Shown here in pieces: positions 32,820 to 41,992 of a stretch of DNA of 64,000 bases (positions within the stretch are counted from its first letter, which is position 1; every line of letters begins with the position of its first letter). The translations under genes were made by a program, and so were the position numbers. The notes under the pieces were generated by a model. It worked only from the letters and a program-made list of their open reading frames with translations. It was not told the origin of the DNA and made no database searches. Source of the DNA: Eubacteriaceae bacterium Marseille-Q4139 (lineage in GTDB: Bacteria; Bacillota; Clostridia; Lachnospirales; Lachnospiraceae). Location of the stretch: assembly GCA_018223415.1 (NCBI GenBank), contig JAGTTQ010000001.1, positions 800,153-864,152 on the forward strand. Reading direction: 5' to 3'.

Positions 32820-34010
32820 ATGTCGAAAGAAGCAATGTTTCAGGAGATAGACAGCATGCGCGACGAGCTTGCGGCCATGGCCGACGATATTTTCGATCAT
32901 CCGGAAACCGGCCTTGAGGAATTCCACGCCGCCGCTGTCCTCACCGGCTGGCTGGAAAAAGAAGGCTTTTTCGTAGAACGCGGCGTGGCAGGCATCGAGA
33001 CGGCGTTCCGCGCCGTTTACCATCACGGCGAGGGCGGCCCCAACATCGGCCTGCTCTGCGAGTACGATGCGCTGCCTGGAATCGGCCATGCCTGCGGCCA
33101 CCATATGCAGGGCCCCAGCATCCTGGCCGCCGCCAAGGCTTTAAAAGATGCAAAAACCGATAAACCCTATACGGTTACCGTCTACGGTACGCCGGCCGAA
33201 GAGAGCGTCAGCGGAAAAATCATGATGATCCAGAGGGGCTGCGATTTTACGGAATTGGACGCGGCCTTCATGATGCACGGCGGCCCGGCCACCCAGGTGG
33301 ACGTAAAGTCCCTGGCAAACACCAAATATAAAATCATCTTCCGCGGCACAAGCTCCCACGCGGCCATCAAGCCGGAAAAAGGAAGGAGCGCCTTAGACGG
33401 CCTGATCCTCGCGTTCCAGGGCATTGAATTTTTGCGTGAGCATGTAAATTCCGACGTAAAAATGCATTACACTGTCGTAAACTGCGGCGGGACGCCGGCC
33501 AACGTGGTTCCGGCATACGCGGAGGCCAGCGCCTATGTGCGCTCCTACAACCGCGCCTATCTCGACAACGTCTGCGAGCGGTTTGAAAAGGTCTTAAAGG
33601 GCGCCGCCATGATGACGGAAACCGAGGTGGAGATCATCCGCGAAAAGGAAGTGGACAATAAAATCCCGGTTCTCTCTTTAAATGACATTGTCATGGAACA
33701 GGCGAAGGCAGTGAACGCCCCGAGACTCCGTCCGGCCAGGGAAAAAACCGGCTCCACGGATTTCGGAAACGTCATGCGGCGTGTTCCCGGCACCTGCGCC
33801 CGCATCGCCTTCGTTCCCGAAGGGGCCGCGGCCCACTCTCAGGAATACATCGAGGCGGGAAAGACGAAGGAAGCCCATGACGCCGTAATCTTTGGCGCAA
33901 AAATCATCGCCGGCTCCGCCTGGGAGCTCATTGAAAAACCGGAGCTTTTAGCAAAAGTAAAAGAAGAATTCCGCTGCAACCTGGAAAAGGAAAACAGCGA
34001 AGCAAAATAA
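32820..34010 (+). CDS. M20-family metallo-amidohydrolase (AbgB/HipO-like)
   Basis: This 396-residue cytosolic metallohydrolase has the M20D pattern: LLCEYDALPGIGHACGHHMQ with metal-binding histidines, then GTPAEESVSGK with the catalytic glutamate pair. A dimerisation domain (about 170-290) follows. The family cleaves N-acyl-amino acids, aminobenzoyl-glutamate or small peptides. The start at 32820 follows CGGAGGTGC. The gene is 20 bp upstream of a YfcC-type transporter, so import and hydrolysis of one substrate is likely. The real substrate is unknown. Confidence 0.88.
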   Translation: MSKEAMFQEIDSMRDELAAMADDIFDHPETGLEEFHAAAVLTGWLEKEGFFVERGVAGIETAFRAVYHHGEGGPNIGLLCEYDALPGIGHACGHHMQGPSILAAAKALKDAKTDKPYTVTVYGTPAEESVSGKIMMIQRGCDFTELDAAFMMHGGPATQVDVKSLANTKYKIIFRGTSSHAAIKPEKGRSALDGLILAFQGIEFLREHVNSDVKMHYTVVNCGGTPANVVPAYAEASAYVRSYNRAYLDNVCERFEKVLKGAAMMTETEVEIIREKEVDNKIPVLSLNDIVMEQAKAVNAPRLRPAREKTGSTDFGNVMRRVPGTCARIAFVPEGAAAHSQEYIEAGKTKEAHDAVIFGAKIIAGSAWELIEKPELLAKVKEEFRCNLEKENSEAK

Positions 34011-34030
34011 ATCATACGAGGGGGATTCTC

Positions 34031-35419
34031 ATGGAAGCAGCAAAGAAGAAAAAAGCCTTTAAAATGCCGCACGGCTACGTCGTGATCTTCATGATCTTAA
34101 TTTTTGTATCCATCATGACGTATGTGATCCCTGCCGGACAGTATGACCGGATCGAAAACGAGGCCGGCCAGGAAGTCGTCGTGGCAGATTCGTTCCATTA
34201 CATCGAAAAAACGCCCGTTCCCTTCTGGGAAATACCAAATTACATCATGACTTCCTTTACGGAACAGGCTGACATCATTTTCGGTGTCCTGATCGTCGGC
34301 GCCGGCCTGGAGGTTCTCTTATCCACCGGCATGTTCCACGCCTTCTGCAACCGTCTGTCAAAGGCCTGCCGCGGGAAGGAAAAATTCTTTATCCCGTTAT
34401 TCGTCCTTTTGTTTGCCAGCATCGGCATCACCCAGTCGACGAATAAATTCATCGGCTTTACGCCCATCGGCGTCATGCTGGCGGCCACGCTGGGATACGA
34501 TGCCATCGTCGGTGTTTCCATCGTCATGCTGGGCATCGGAATCGGCTTCTCCTCCGGCATCTTTGCCTCAACGACAGCCGTGGCCCAGGGGCTTGTGGGA
34601 CTCCCCGCCTACTCGGGCATTTCCATGCGGATCGCGGCCTTTGTCATCCTCTACCTGATTACCACCGCCTACATCGTTCGCTACGGCGAAAAATGCAAAA
34701 AAGATCCCACAAAGAGCGCCATCTACGGCTGTCCGGATATCAAGACCTTTGACATGAGTGAGATGGACGCGGAAATTGAAAAGCGTCACTGGCTGGTTCT
34801 CGCCGTCTTCTTAGGCTCCTTTGCCGTCCTGATCTACGGCTGCCTGAAATTCGGCTGGACATTGACGCAAAACGCTATCGTCTTCATGTGGATGGGCATT
34901 TTAAGCGGCCTGGCCTACGGCTACAATCCCAGCAAAATCGCATCTGAGTTCGTAAAGGGCGCAAAGGGCATGATCTCTGCTGCCCTGATCGTCGGCCTCG
35001 GCGCCGCCTGTACCCTCATCATGGATCAGGCCAACATCCTGGACACCGTCGTCATGGGCATGGCGGCTTCCATGGACTACCTGCCGCATATTTTAAAGGC
35101 ACCGGCCATGTTAATCATCAACATGATTGCCAGCGTATTCGTCACCTCGGGAACGGGACAGGCGGCCGTCGTCATGCCGATTCTGGCTCCTGTGGCCGAC
35201 CTCTCCGACATCAGCCGCCAGATTCTTGTCCTCTCCTACCGTCTCGGAGACGGCATCTGCGGCTACGCACAGCCCCACGGCGGCTCCCTCATGCCGTTCA
35301 TCGCGGCGGCTGCCATCCCCTACGACAGGTGGATGAAGTTCTTCGGAAAGCTCTGGGGACTCTGGATCCTGGCATGCGTCATCATCATGATGGTCTGCGT
35401 TGTCATTGGATATCAATAA
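34031..35419 (+). CDS. YfcC-family (DcuC/ArsB superfamily) transporter
   Basis: This 462-residue membrane protein has about twelve helices. It has typical YfcC traits: an N-terminal PHGYVVIFMILIFVSIMTYVIPAGQYDR, and a re-entrant SGTGQAAVVMPILAPVADL and GDGICGYAQPHGGSLM near the end. Relatives are annotated as C4-dicarboxylate or basic amino acid/peptide carriers. Pairing with the M20 hydrolase suggests uptake of an amino-acid conjugate or dipeptide. The start at 34031 has GAGGGGGATT. A strong terminator follows. Confidence 0.88.
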   Translation: MEAAKKKKAFKMPHGYVVIFMILIFVSIMTYVIPAGQYDRIENEAGQEVVVADSFHYIEKTPVPFWEIPNYIMTSFTEQADIIFGVLIVGAGLEVLLSTGMFHAFCNRLSKACRGKEKFFIPLFVLLFASIGITQSTNKFIGFTPIGVMLAATLGYDAIVGVSIVMLGIGIGFSSGIFASTTAVAQGLVGLPAYSGISMRIAAFVILYLITTAYIVRYGEKCKKDPTKSAIYGCPDIKTFDMSEMDAEIEKRHWLVLAVFLGSFAVLIYGCLKFGWTLTQNAIVFMWMGILSGLAYGYNPSKIASEFVKGAKGMISAALIVGLGAACTLIMDQANILDTVVMGMAASMDYLPHILKAPAMLIINMIASVFVTSGTGQAAVVMPILAPVADLSDISRQILVLSYRLGDGICGYAQPHGGSLMPFIAAAAIPYDRWMKFFGKLWGLWILACVIIMMVCVVIGYQ

Positions 35420-35432
35420 AATTTCTGCTTTG

Positions 35433-35468
35433 ACGGCACAGCTTCTTTAACAGGGCTGTGCCGTTTTT
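35433..35468 (+). terminator. Terminator after the YfcC-type transporter gene
   Basis: ACGGCACAGC (35433-35442) pairs with GCTGTGCCGT (35455-35464) and is followed by TTTTA. Confidence 0.8.
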
Positions 35469-35487
35469 ATGTCTGAACACAGAAGTC

Positions 35488-35516
35488 TTGCAGAGAGAAG
35501 GAACCTGTTGTATAAT
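35488..35516 (+). promoter_or_regulatory. Promoter of the diguanylate cyclase gene
   Basis: TTGCAG (35488-35493), a 17-bp spacer and TATAAT (35511-35516) face right, 80 bp before the start at 35597. Confidence 0.65.
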
Positions 35517-35596
35517 GGCGCTGTAATTTTTATCACATGCACCTGCCCTGCCGGGCAACGGCGGGCGCCAGAAATCAGAAAAGAAGGCTGAAAATT

Positions 35597-37537
35597 ATGC
35601 TGGCTGGCATGAAAAAGCAAAAACAGCAGAAAACCAAAGCGGACATCCGGTGGGGATATCCCCTGATTACGACGGGCATCATGATTTTCTTTATTGTGGC
35701 GGCGTCTTTCGGCGTGACGAATTACATAAGCCGCATGGAAGAACAGAGAAGCTTTGACCGTCTCTATGAGGAGGCGGGGAACCTGGCGGATACCATTGAG
35801 ATGTATGCGAAAAATGACCGGGAAGAGCTGGAAATGCTTTCGGCCGTGCTCTCACAGCACCAGGATTTTTCTTCTCCTGACCTTTGGAAGCTTTTGGACT
35901 CCTACACCAACATCGGTATGATGTCCCGCATCGAGCTGCTGCTGCCCGGCGACATTGTGCTCACAGAGGGCGGGAGACGCATAGAAGCCGGCGGACAGCT
36001 CTCTTTTGAGGAAGAAGCCGCGAAGGGGATCCATATCACGAACCGCGAAACCGACATTCTCGATAGCAGCACGTATGTCGTGAGGCATTATGTTCCTGTA
36101 AAACAGGACGGCCAGACTGTGGCCATGCTGTACGGCGTGATCCTGCCGGGTGAACTTCCGGAGGGGATCAATCTGAATGCTTACGGCGAAAAAGCAGCTC
36201 TGTATATCATAGACGGAAAGACCGGGGATTTCCTCATCGACACATGGCATCCCGGAGCCACCGGAAATATCTGGGCACTCGGCGAACGGGAAATGGCTCC
36301 CGGCTATAACGCGGACCAGCTCCGGCAGGGAGTGGCCAACGGGGAAAGCCGGTACGTCGTATTCGTATCAAAAACCATCGGGGAATATCTCTACTTTTAT
36401 TATGAACCCATGGATATCAACGACTGGCGGATTGCGCTGTCCGTGCCTGAGAGCGTCGTATTTGAAAGCGCCAATGCCATCGAACAGATTCTCCGGATTT
36501 TCCTGGGGTTCGAGCTTTTATGCTTTGTCGTGTACCTGCTGTGGATGATGCGCTATGTCCGGAGCGTGACGAATGAAAAGCAGAAGCGGTTCGATACGCT
36601 GAACCATATCTATGACGTTGAGCAGCTTCTGTTTAATGCACATGAAAAAAGCGAAAACATCTATGCGGCTCTGGAAAAGCTCGGCGGCATCCTGCCTGCT
36701 GAAAAAATCAGTTTCTGGATCCTGAGCGAGGAAGAAGACGGCAAATGGTATTTCTGGGAAGACGGCAAACCGGCCGGGGAACGCAGGGCCGCCGACGGCC
36801 GTGAAACTGCCGGAAGGTTTCTGGAATTCTTTGCTGCCGGCAATGAGATGTATGAATCTTACAGGGAAAGCGAACTCAAAAAGCTGATTCCGGCAGGCGA
36901 ACTGTCCGATATCAGAAATGTGATCGCCGTCCCCATCGAAGACGTGGGCGGAGGCATCTGCGGCATTCTGGCAGCCTGCAATACGAAAAAGGGCCATGAA
37001 CCGGCAATGCTGCTTAAAAATATGCAGTTCAGCTTCGGCATGTTCTGCAAAAACCTGAAAAGCTACACGGAAATTCAAAAGCAGGGCGATCACGATGCCC
37101 TGACCGGGCTCTACAACAGGAACCGTTATGAAAGGGATCTCCCCGGCATCTTTGCACAACACAGAAGTTCTCTGGCCTGTGTGTACATTGACGCAAACGG
37201 CCTCCATGAAATGAACAATTCCCATGGACATGACAAGGGGGACGAGATGCTGCGTACCGTGGCCGAAGAGATCCGAAAACACTTCGATACGGAATATATT
37301 TACCGGACAGGCGGGGACGAGTTCGTTTTGTTTGTCCCGGATGCGGCAGAGGCGGATCTCGAAATGCGGAGTGAAGCACTGAATTCTGATCTGACAAAAG
37401 CCGATTATAATATCTCCGTGGGAATCCAGTGCGGACAGGATATCTCCTCCATGTCCCTTCTGATAAAGGGCGCAGAGCAGAAAATGTATGCGGAAAAGAA
37501 GAAATATTACGAAAAGCACGACCGGAGAAGGCGCTAG
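35597..37537 (+). CDS. Membrane sensor diguanylate cyclase (extracellular sensor, GAF-like, GGDEF)
   Basis: This 646-residue protein makes c-di-GMP from GTP. A first helix (about 23-43), an extracellular Cache-like sensor (about 45-290) and a second helix (about 297-318) come first. A GAF-like domain (about 345-490) and a GGDEF domain (about 500-640) with the intact motif RTGGDEFVLF follow. No RxxD inhibitory site is seen just before it, and there is no EAL domain. The start at 35597 is set by AAGG upstream. The signal is unknown. Such enzymes often control adhesion or exopolysaccharide, and the cluster at 47000-64000 is a possible but unproven target. Confidence 0.88.
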   Translation: MLAGMKKQKQQKTKADIRWGYPLITTGIMIFFIVAASFGVTNYISRMEEQRSFDRLYEEAGNLADTIEMYAKNDREELEMLSAVLSQHQDFSSPDLWKLLDSYTNIGMMSRIELLLPGDIVLTEGGRRIEAGGQLSFEEEAAKGIHITNRETDILDSSTYVVRHYVPVKQDGQTVAMLYGVILPGELPEGINLNAYGEKAALYIIDGKTGDFLIDTWHPGATGNIWALGEREMAPGYNADQLRQGVANGESRYVVFVSKTIGEYLYFYYEPMDINDWRIALSVPESVVFESANAIEQILRIFLGFELLCFVVYLLWMMRYVRSVTNEKQKRFDTLNHIYDVEQLLFNAHEKSENIYAALEKLGGILPAEKISFWILSEEEDGKWYFWEDGKPAGERRAADGRETAGRFLEFFAAGNEMYESYRESELKKLIPAGELSDIRNVIAVPIEDVGGGICGILAACNTKKGHEPAMLLKNMQFSFGMFCKNLKSYTEIQKQGDHDALTGLYNRNRYERDLPGIFAQHRSSLACVYIDANGLHEMNNSHGHDKGDEMLRTVAEEIRKHFDTEYIYRTGGDEFVLFVPDAAEADLEMRSEALNSDLTKADYNISVGIQCGQDISSMSLLIKGAEQKMYAEKKKYYEKHDRRRR

Positions 37538-37546
37538 AAACTATAA

Positions 37547-37583
37547 GGGGCATCGATTCCAACGGAACCGATGCCTCGTTATT
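37547..37583. terminator. Weak bidirectional terminator
   Basis: GGCATCGATTCC and GGAACCGATGCC form a stem at 37549-37575, with modest T content on either side. It lies between convergent genes. Confidence 0.42.
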
Positions 37584-38194
37584 TACCAGGCCCCCATATG
37601 GATATGCCCGTCCGGCCGGCTGTCATACTGCTCCAAAATCCGCTCGTCTTCTTTGGGATAGCCGACTCCGATGAAGCAAGGGGTCATGTAGCCCTGCGGC
37701 ACGCCGAGTTTTTCAAGGACAATGTTGTGTTCCTTGTTCAGGGGGATCCGCAGGGAGTAGCCGAGCCCTTCGTTGATGACGGCAAGCATGATATTCTCAG
37801 CCACGCACCATGCCGTCGTCAGCGGGTTCAGCTTGCTTACCCACTCGGCGTTGAGCCTGCTGCATCGGAACAGCGGGACAATCACGTACGGACAGTCCAC
37901 TAACATCGTATATTGCCGCGGCATGGCGTAGGCGTACATTTCCTGGGCCAGGTTCAGCTTCCTGTTTTCGTACCGGCCCGTATCAAATTTTTCTGCAATG
38001 TATTTTGCATATCCAAAGGCATTTTCCTTTTCTTCCTTTGTATGGAGCACAATAAACTGCCAGTTCCGGTAGTGATCCCAGGACGGTGCCTTCATGCCTG
38101 CCCCGATGATTCTTTTTATCACGTCAAAGTCTACTTCCCTGTCCGTCCACTCCCGGCTGGTTCTTCTCTTATTTATGACCTCGTTAAATTCCAT
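37583..38194 (-). CDS. Nitroreductase-family flavoprotein
   Basis: This 203-residue FMN protein has the family pattern: RRTSREWTDREVD at the phosphate-binding N-terminus, APSWDHYRNWQF, and a C-terminal FIGVGYPKEDE. Members reduce nitroaromatics, quinones or iodotyrosines with NAD(P)H. The start at 38194 has CGGAGGAGT, which overlaps the end of the MarR gene 2 nt upstream, so the two are translationally coupled. The MarR protein is its likely regulator. The substrate is unknown. Confidence 0.88.
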   Translation of the reverse strand: MEFNEVINKRRTSREWTDREVDFDVIKRIIGAGMKAPSWDHYRNWQFIVLHTKEEKENAFGYAKYIAEKFDTGRYENRKLNLAQEMYAYAMPRQYTMLVDCPYVIVPLFRCSRLNAEWVSKLNPLTTAWCVAENIMLAVINEGLGYSLRIPLNKEHNIVLEKLGVPQGYMTPCFIGVGYPKEDERILEQYDSRPDGHIHMGAW

Positions 38195-38196
38195 TC

Positions 38197-38649
38197 CTAC
38201 TCCTCCGTTTCCTCATTTACCAGCTTGGCAAGGTTCTTTGTAAATGTCCGGGACAGATCGATTAACGTCTGCTGTTCCTCCGGCGTAAACATGGACATTG
38301 CCGTGTCCTCGGCCCATGTGATATGGCGGACGACCTTTTCGCAGTACCCGCGGCCGGCCTCTGTCATCCGGACAATTTTATTGCGCTTGTTTTCCGGCAC
38401 TTCTGCGACCGTGACATAGTTTTCCGCCAGGAGATTCTTAATAATTAAGTTTACGGTTTGCTTGGACTGAAACGTTCTCCTGCATATTTCCGTCTGCGTC
38501 ATCCCCTCCTCGGAATAAAAAAGGACATTCACCACCAGCAGCGTCTTCATTAACATGCCGTGGCGTTTCGCGTACTCGTCGTAAAGGGCAAACTGTTCAT
38601 CCCTGAATTTACAGTACAGATATGCGTTCCTTCTGTCTTCCCTTGTCAT
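38197..38649 (-). CDS. MarR-family transcriptional regulator
   Basis: This 150-residue winged-helix dimer has the recognition region TQTEICRRTFQSKQTVNLII and the wing ENKRNKIVRMTEAG. MarR proteins are usually repressors relieved by aromatic or oxidising ligands. It is the first gene of a two-gene operon with the nitroreductase. TATAGTCAATTTATTGACTATA (split arms TATAGTCAA/TTGACTATA at about 38673-38694) just upstream is a palindrome that could be its operator. Confidence 0.88.
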   Translation of the reverse strand: MTREDRRNAYLYCKFRDEQFALYDEYAKRHGMLMKTLLVVNVLFYSEEGMTQTEICRRTFQSKQTVNLIIKNLLAENYVTVAEVPENKRNKIVRMTEAGRGYCEKVVRHITWAEDTAMSMFTPEEQQTLIDLSRTFTKNLAKLVNEETEE

Positions 38650-38672
38650 GGCTCACCGTCCTTTTTTAGCTT

Positions 38673-38694
38673 TATAGTCAATTTATTGACTATA
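38673..38694. promoter_or_regulatory. Palindromic candidate operator of the MarR-nitroreductase operon
   Basis: TATAGTCAA and TTGACTATA form a perfect inverted repeat with a 4-bp centre. It lies about 25 bp before the MarR start codon and contains a TTGACT that could be part of a promoter. This fits MarR autorepression. Confidence 0.55.
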
Positions 38695-38753
38695 AACGTA
38701 TTATATTGCCTTTCTCCCTGCTTGTCAAGAGATGAGGCGCCAAAAACGGCAGG

Positions 38754-38828
38754 AAAAAGGAGCCGGGGCAGTACGCCCCAGGCTCCCGAAAAATGACAGG
38801 CATGTGATGCAAACAGCCCCATGCCTGT
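38754..38828 (-). terminator. Tandem terminator of the MMPL operon
   Basis: On the minus strand a first stem (ACAGGCATG with CATGCCTGT, then CATTTTT) starts at the stop codon of the 38828 gene. A second stem (GGAGCC..GGCTCC) followed by TTTTT comes after it. Confidence 0.78.
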
Positions 38829-39862
38829 TACGGCTCACCGGTATCCACAATTCTCGCCCCATCCGGCCCGACAAAATACCCGTCCGGCGTCACGGTGTTT
38901 TCATACATGGCGCCGCTCTCCGGGTCCAGATAATACTCCTTCCCGTCCACGGTGATCCAGCCGGTCTGCATATAGCCCTCTTCATCAAAATGGTACCACC
39001 TGCCGCCTTCCTTCAGCCACTCTCCGGCCGGATACGTCCCGTCGGCCCGAAGCCACCAGAACCGCACGCCGTCGGCCGCCTGCATCCACTGCCCGGCACA
39101 TTCTCCGGCCACAGCTTCCATCGTCCCGTCCTCCTTAAGAGCGAGGGCATCCGAAGTCTGCCAGCCGCTCTTATTGTTGTTTTTCCGGCTCACCGACCGG
39201 ATCAGGTAGCGGTACTCCCCGGGGTTCTCCATGTCCCCGGAAAAATCATAACTAGTACCATATATGGAACGTGTCTCTCCGATCCAGCTTCCGTGAAAGA
39301 CGAGCTGGAGCTGGTAATACTTGGCTCCGGACACCTCGTTCCAGCAGGCCGTCCCCGGCCTATCGGCAGACCAGCCGGCTGCGGACGGCGCAGGCGCCGT
39401 CCCCGTATCGGCGTCCTCATCGAACAGCAGGCGGATGGTAAGAACCAGCGTAGAGCTGTCGTTTTCCCTCGATGCGCGCACAAATTCTGCCTTATCATAC
39501 CGCGATTTTGCCCGTTCCGAAAGGCGCAGCTTAAAGCCCTTTGAGCCTGTCTCCGAAAAATAATATGCCTCGTCATCGTTTACGGAGAGGGTGATTTCCG
39601 CCTCCGGCGGGTTCGTGTTCCGAAAGCCCTCGCCGTCCTCATTTGTGACAAAGACGTCCTCAACCGTATAGAGGGCTGCATTTTCCCCGTCCGGCGTCAC
39701 AAAAACTTCCCCGTTTTCTTCCTTTAAACCGGCTTCCGCGCCGATCACAAGGGAAACTTTCCCTACTGCCTCCCGCGTCCTGGCTGCGGCCGTCCCGCAA
39801 GAAAGCACGCCGAAAGCAGCCGCCATAAAAGCAGCGGAAATTCCCTTTTTCCAGCCTGTCAT
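38828..39862 (-). CDS. Exported protein with C-terminal cell-wall-binding repeats
   Basis: This exported protein of 344 residues has a signal peptide (cleavage near GTAAA). A beta-rich N-terminal part and a fibronectin-like stretch (TACWNEVSGAKYYQLQL) follow. At least three choline/glucan-binding-type repeats at the C-terminus (about 265-344; EGYMQTGWITVDGKEYYL) should hold it on the wall. The ending VTPDGYFVGPDG closely resembles the C-terminus of the CAP-domain protein at 10664. The start at 39862 follows GAAAGGAAG. It is the last gene of the MMPL operon. Confidence 0.82.
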   Translation of the reverse strand: MTGWKKGISAAFMAAAFGVLSCGTAAARTREAVGKVSLVIGAEAGLKEENGEVFVTPDGENAALYTVEDVFVTNEDGEGFRNTNPPEAEITLSVNDDEAYYFSETGSKGFKLRLSERAKSRYDKAEFVRASRENDSSTLVLTIRLLFDEDADTGTAPAPSAAGWSADRPGTACWNEVSGAKYYQLQLVFHGSWIGETRSIYGTSYDFSGDMENPGEYRYLIRSVSRKNNNKSGWQTSDALALKEDGTMEAVAGECAGQWMQAADGVRFWWLRADGTYPAGEWLKEGGRWYHFDEEGYMQTGWITVDGKEYYLDPESGAMYENTVTPDGYFVGPDGARIVDTGEP

Positions 39863-39973
39863 AAAACCACTTCCTTTCACGATACGTTCCTGCGGCCGCC
39901 GAATGCCTCCCCGGATCCGGCGCCTCCCGGGCCCATGCCGCCATGGACGGGAAGCTTCTCCTTCCAAAAATCT

Positions 39974-41992
39974 TTATCGGTTTTTAAAAATTTCCACAAT
40001 GGCATTCCACATTTTCACAAGCACGTTCCACATCCTCTGAAGCGGGCTCACGTCAGCCGGCTCCGTCTCAGCGTCCAGAACCTCCTCGTCATCGTCCAGG
40101 CTGATTTCTTCTGTCCTCAGAATAATCTGGAGCGTATCCGGCTCCGCGTTTTCCGGAGAAGTGAACGACACCTTCGGGGCGTTGGGATCCATGTTCAAAA
40201 ACAGGGTGTCGTCTTCTAAGTCTTCCCACTCCTCATCCAGCGTGTCCTTCATAGTGCGCCCGGCCGCGCGCATGGAGGAGGTGCTGTCCAAAAGCCCCAG
40301 GCTCTTATCGAGAAGCTCCATGCTACCGTATATGGTATCCCTGGCGGCCGCGTCAAAGTCATCGCTGCTGGCCCTTACCGTATTCTGAAGCGCCGAGAGC
40401 GCATCCACACTGGCTTTCAGGGCGTCTGCCGTCTGCTCCGTCAAAACCCGCGTATCGTCAAGCGCCGCCTGGAGATCGGGATAATACATGTCTAAAGAAT
40501 CATTTAACGCCGTCAGATCCTCAATCACCATGTCCATCCCGTCCATGAGCTCCGCTGTGTACCTGGCCGAGTCGCCAGTGGCCTCCATCAGATGAGAAAG
40601 ATCCGAAGTCAGGCTCTTCGATGAGGCGGAAATCTTTTCCAGATACCCCTTCCTCGCCATCAAAGCCTGCAAAAGCTCGTTCCCGTCCATGGTGACGCCG
40701 GGGATGGCCGCCGGCGCGTCAGACGGCGTGGCGATCTCCGCGTCCATGTAATAATCCTCAGAAATCTGGCCCAGGCTTCCGCTTAACGACCCAAGTCCCG
40801 TCACATAGGCCTGGGTGCTGGCCTCCAGGGCTGCATCCAGAGTAATCAGCTGTTCCATCAGGCTCGTGAGGCCAGGAAGCTCGCCGGAGATGTCCTCCGC
40901 GTCGCCCCGGATCCGTCTGAGCCCGGTATTTAACCGCCTTAAGGGATCCTGCATGTCGCCAAGGATGTCCACGATGCCGCCCATACTCTCATGCACCACC
41001 TCGGCCGAGTCCTTGGCCGTCTGGATGTGCGGGATCATGACCTCCATCTGGCCGGCGACCGCAGAAAACGCCGCTAACGCCTGGTCGTTTTCCGCCAGGA
41101 TCCCGTCCTTTGCGCCGCTCCAGGTCTTCCTCGCCGCCTCCGCCGACTGAAGGCCGGAAATGAGCTGGTTCACACCGTCCCCCATGGCTTCCATGGATGC
41201 GGCCATCTGATCCATGCTGTCATAAAGCTCATCTCCTGCCTCTTTCCAGGTATCCTTGGCCTCCTTAAGATCCTTTACATGCTCCAGGTCGTTCACGGTT
41301 CCCGGCGCCATCGCCATGACGACGCCGATGGTCTCAAAGCAGTCCGTCCCGATCCGAACCGTGAAGTCGCCTTCCTCGCCAGGCAGGGCCGTGAACACCA
41401 CAAACGTATTTTCCCCGATGTTCTGGGTCTGGGAGCCCTCGGCCTCCACGCTGTAACAGGACGTCCGGTCCACCGGCACGGCCGCAAGAAGCACCATGTT
41501 GTTCCGGTAATACTCGTCTGCCTTATCATTTGGCTCTGCCAGAATATGAATCTCCACAAGCCCCGACGCCCCGGCCAGGGTATCGCCGTCCGCCGGCACG
41601 CCGTTTAATTTATAGGAAACATCAAAAGTCCAGGGAAGCTCCGTCTTCTCCGCGTCCATGGCGGCTTCATAGTAAAACCGCTCTCCCGGCGCGCCGGAAA
41701 GCTTCCAGGTGACGCTCCCGTCCGCGAGCTCCGGCTCCGTGGCGTCCGACATGTTCGTCACCTTCTGATAATCGCCGTAGTCGGTAAATTCCGTCTTCCC
41801 GTTGGGACTTATGGCCTTCACCACGTTGACCTTCGTCGGCGTCCCATAATAGTCAAGATTTATGTAAACAGACTCCTCCACGCCGGCCTTGGCACCGGCG
41901 CCAAAGGCCGCCTGCGGTGCGGCAAAGATGTTCCCGGCCGCCGCAAGCACCGCGAGAAATGCCGCAGCCCCTCTTTTATATGGATGTCTCAT
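39974..41992 (-). CDS. Exported coiled-coil-rich protein partner of the MMPL transporter
   Basis: This protein of 672 residues has a signal peptide (AAGNIFAAPQAAFG). A beta-rich domain (about 40-235, with VYINLDYYGTPTKVNVVKA) and a long helical region with heptads and many Met and Asp residues (about 240-590) follow. The C-terminal amphipathic helix (MWNVLVKMWNAIVEIF) may touch the membrane. It resembles the periplasm-like partner proteins found next to MMPL/RND permeases in Clostridia. Its ATG overlaps the permease stop as ATGA, so stoichiometric synthesis is likely. GGAGGAG precedes it. No enzyme motif was seen. Confidence 0.72.
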   Translation of the reverse strand: MRHPYKRGAAAFLAVLAAAGNIFAAPQAAFGAGAKAGVEESVYINLDYYGTPTKVNVVKAISPNGKTEFTDYGDYQKVTNMSDATEPELADGSVTWKLSGAPGERFYYEAAMDAEKTELPWTFDVSYKLNGVPADGDTLAGASGLVEIHILAEPNDKADEYYRNNMVLLAAVPVDRTSCYSVEAEGSQTQNIGENTFVVFTALPGEEGDFTVRIGTDCFETIGVVMAMAPGTVNDLEHVKDLKEAKDTWKEAGDELYDSMDQMAASMEAMGDGVNQLISGLQSAEAARKTWSGAKDGILAENDQALAAFSAVAGQMEVMIPHIQTAKDSAEVVHESMGGIVDILGDMQDPLRRLNTGLRRIRGDAEDISGELPGLTSLMEQLITLDAALEASTQAYVTGLGSLSGSLGQISEDYYMDAEIATPSDAPAAIPGVTMDGNELLQALMARKGYLEKISASSKSLTSDLSHLMEATGDSARYTAELMDGMDMVIEDLTALNDSLDMYYPDLQAALDDTRVLTEQTADALKASVDALSALQNTVRASSDDFDAAARDTIYGSMELLDKSLGLLDSTSSMRAAGRTMKDTLDEEWEDLEDDTLFLNMDPNAPKVSFTSPENAEPDTLQIILRTEEISLDDDEEVLDAETEPADVSPLQRMWNVLVKMWNAIVEIFKNR

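Noticed and set aside
38732..39544. Plus-strand ORF of 270 codons over the wall-binding protein gene
   Set aside because: It is antisense to a gene with a signal peptide and clear wall-binding repeats, and starts inside the terminator.
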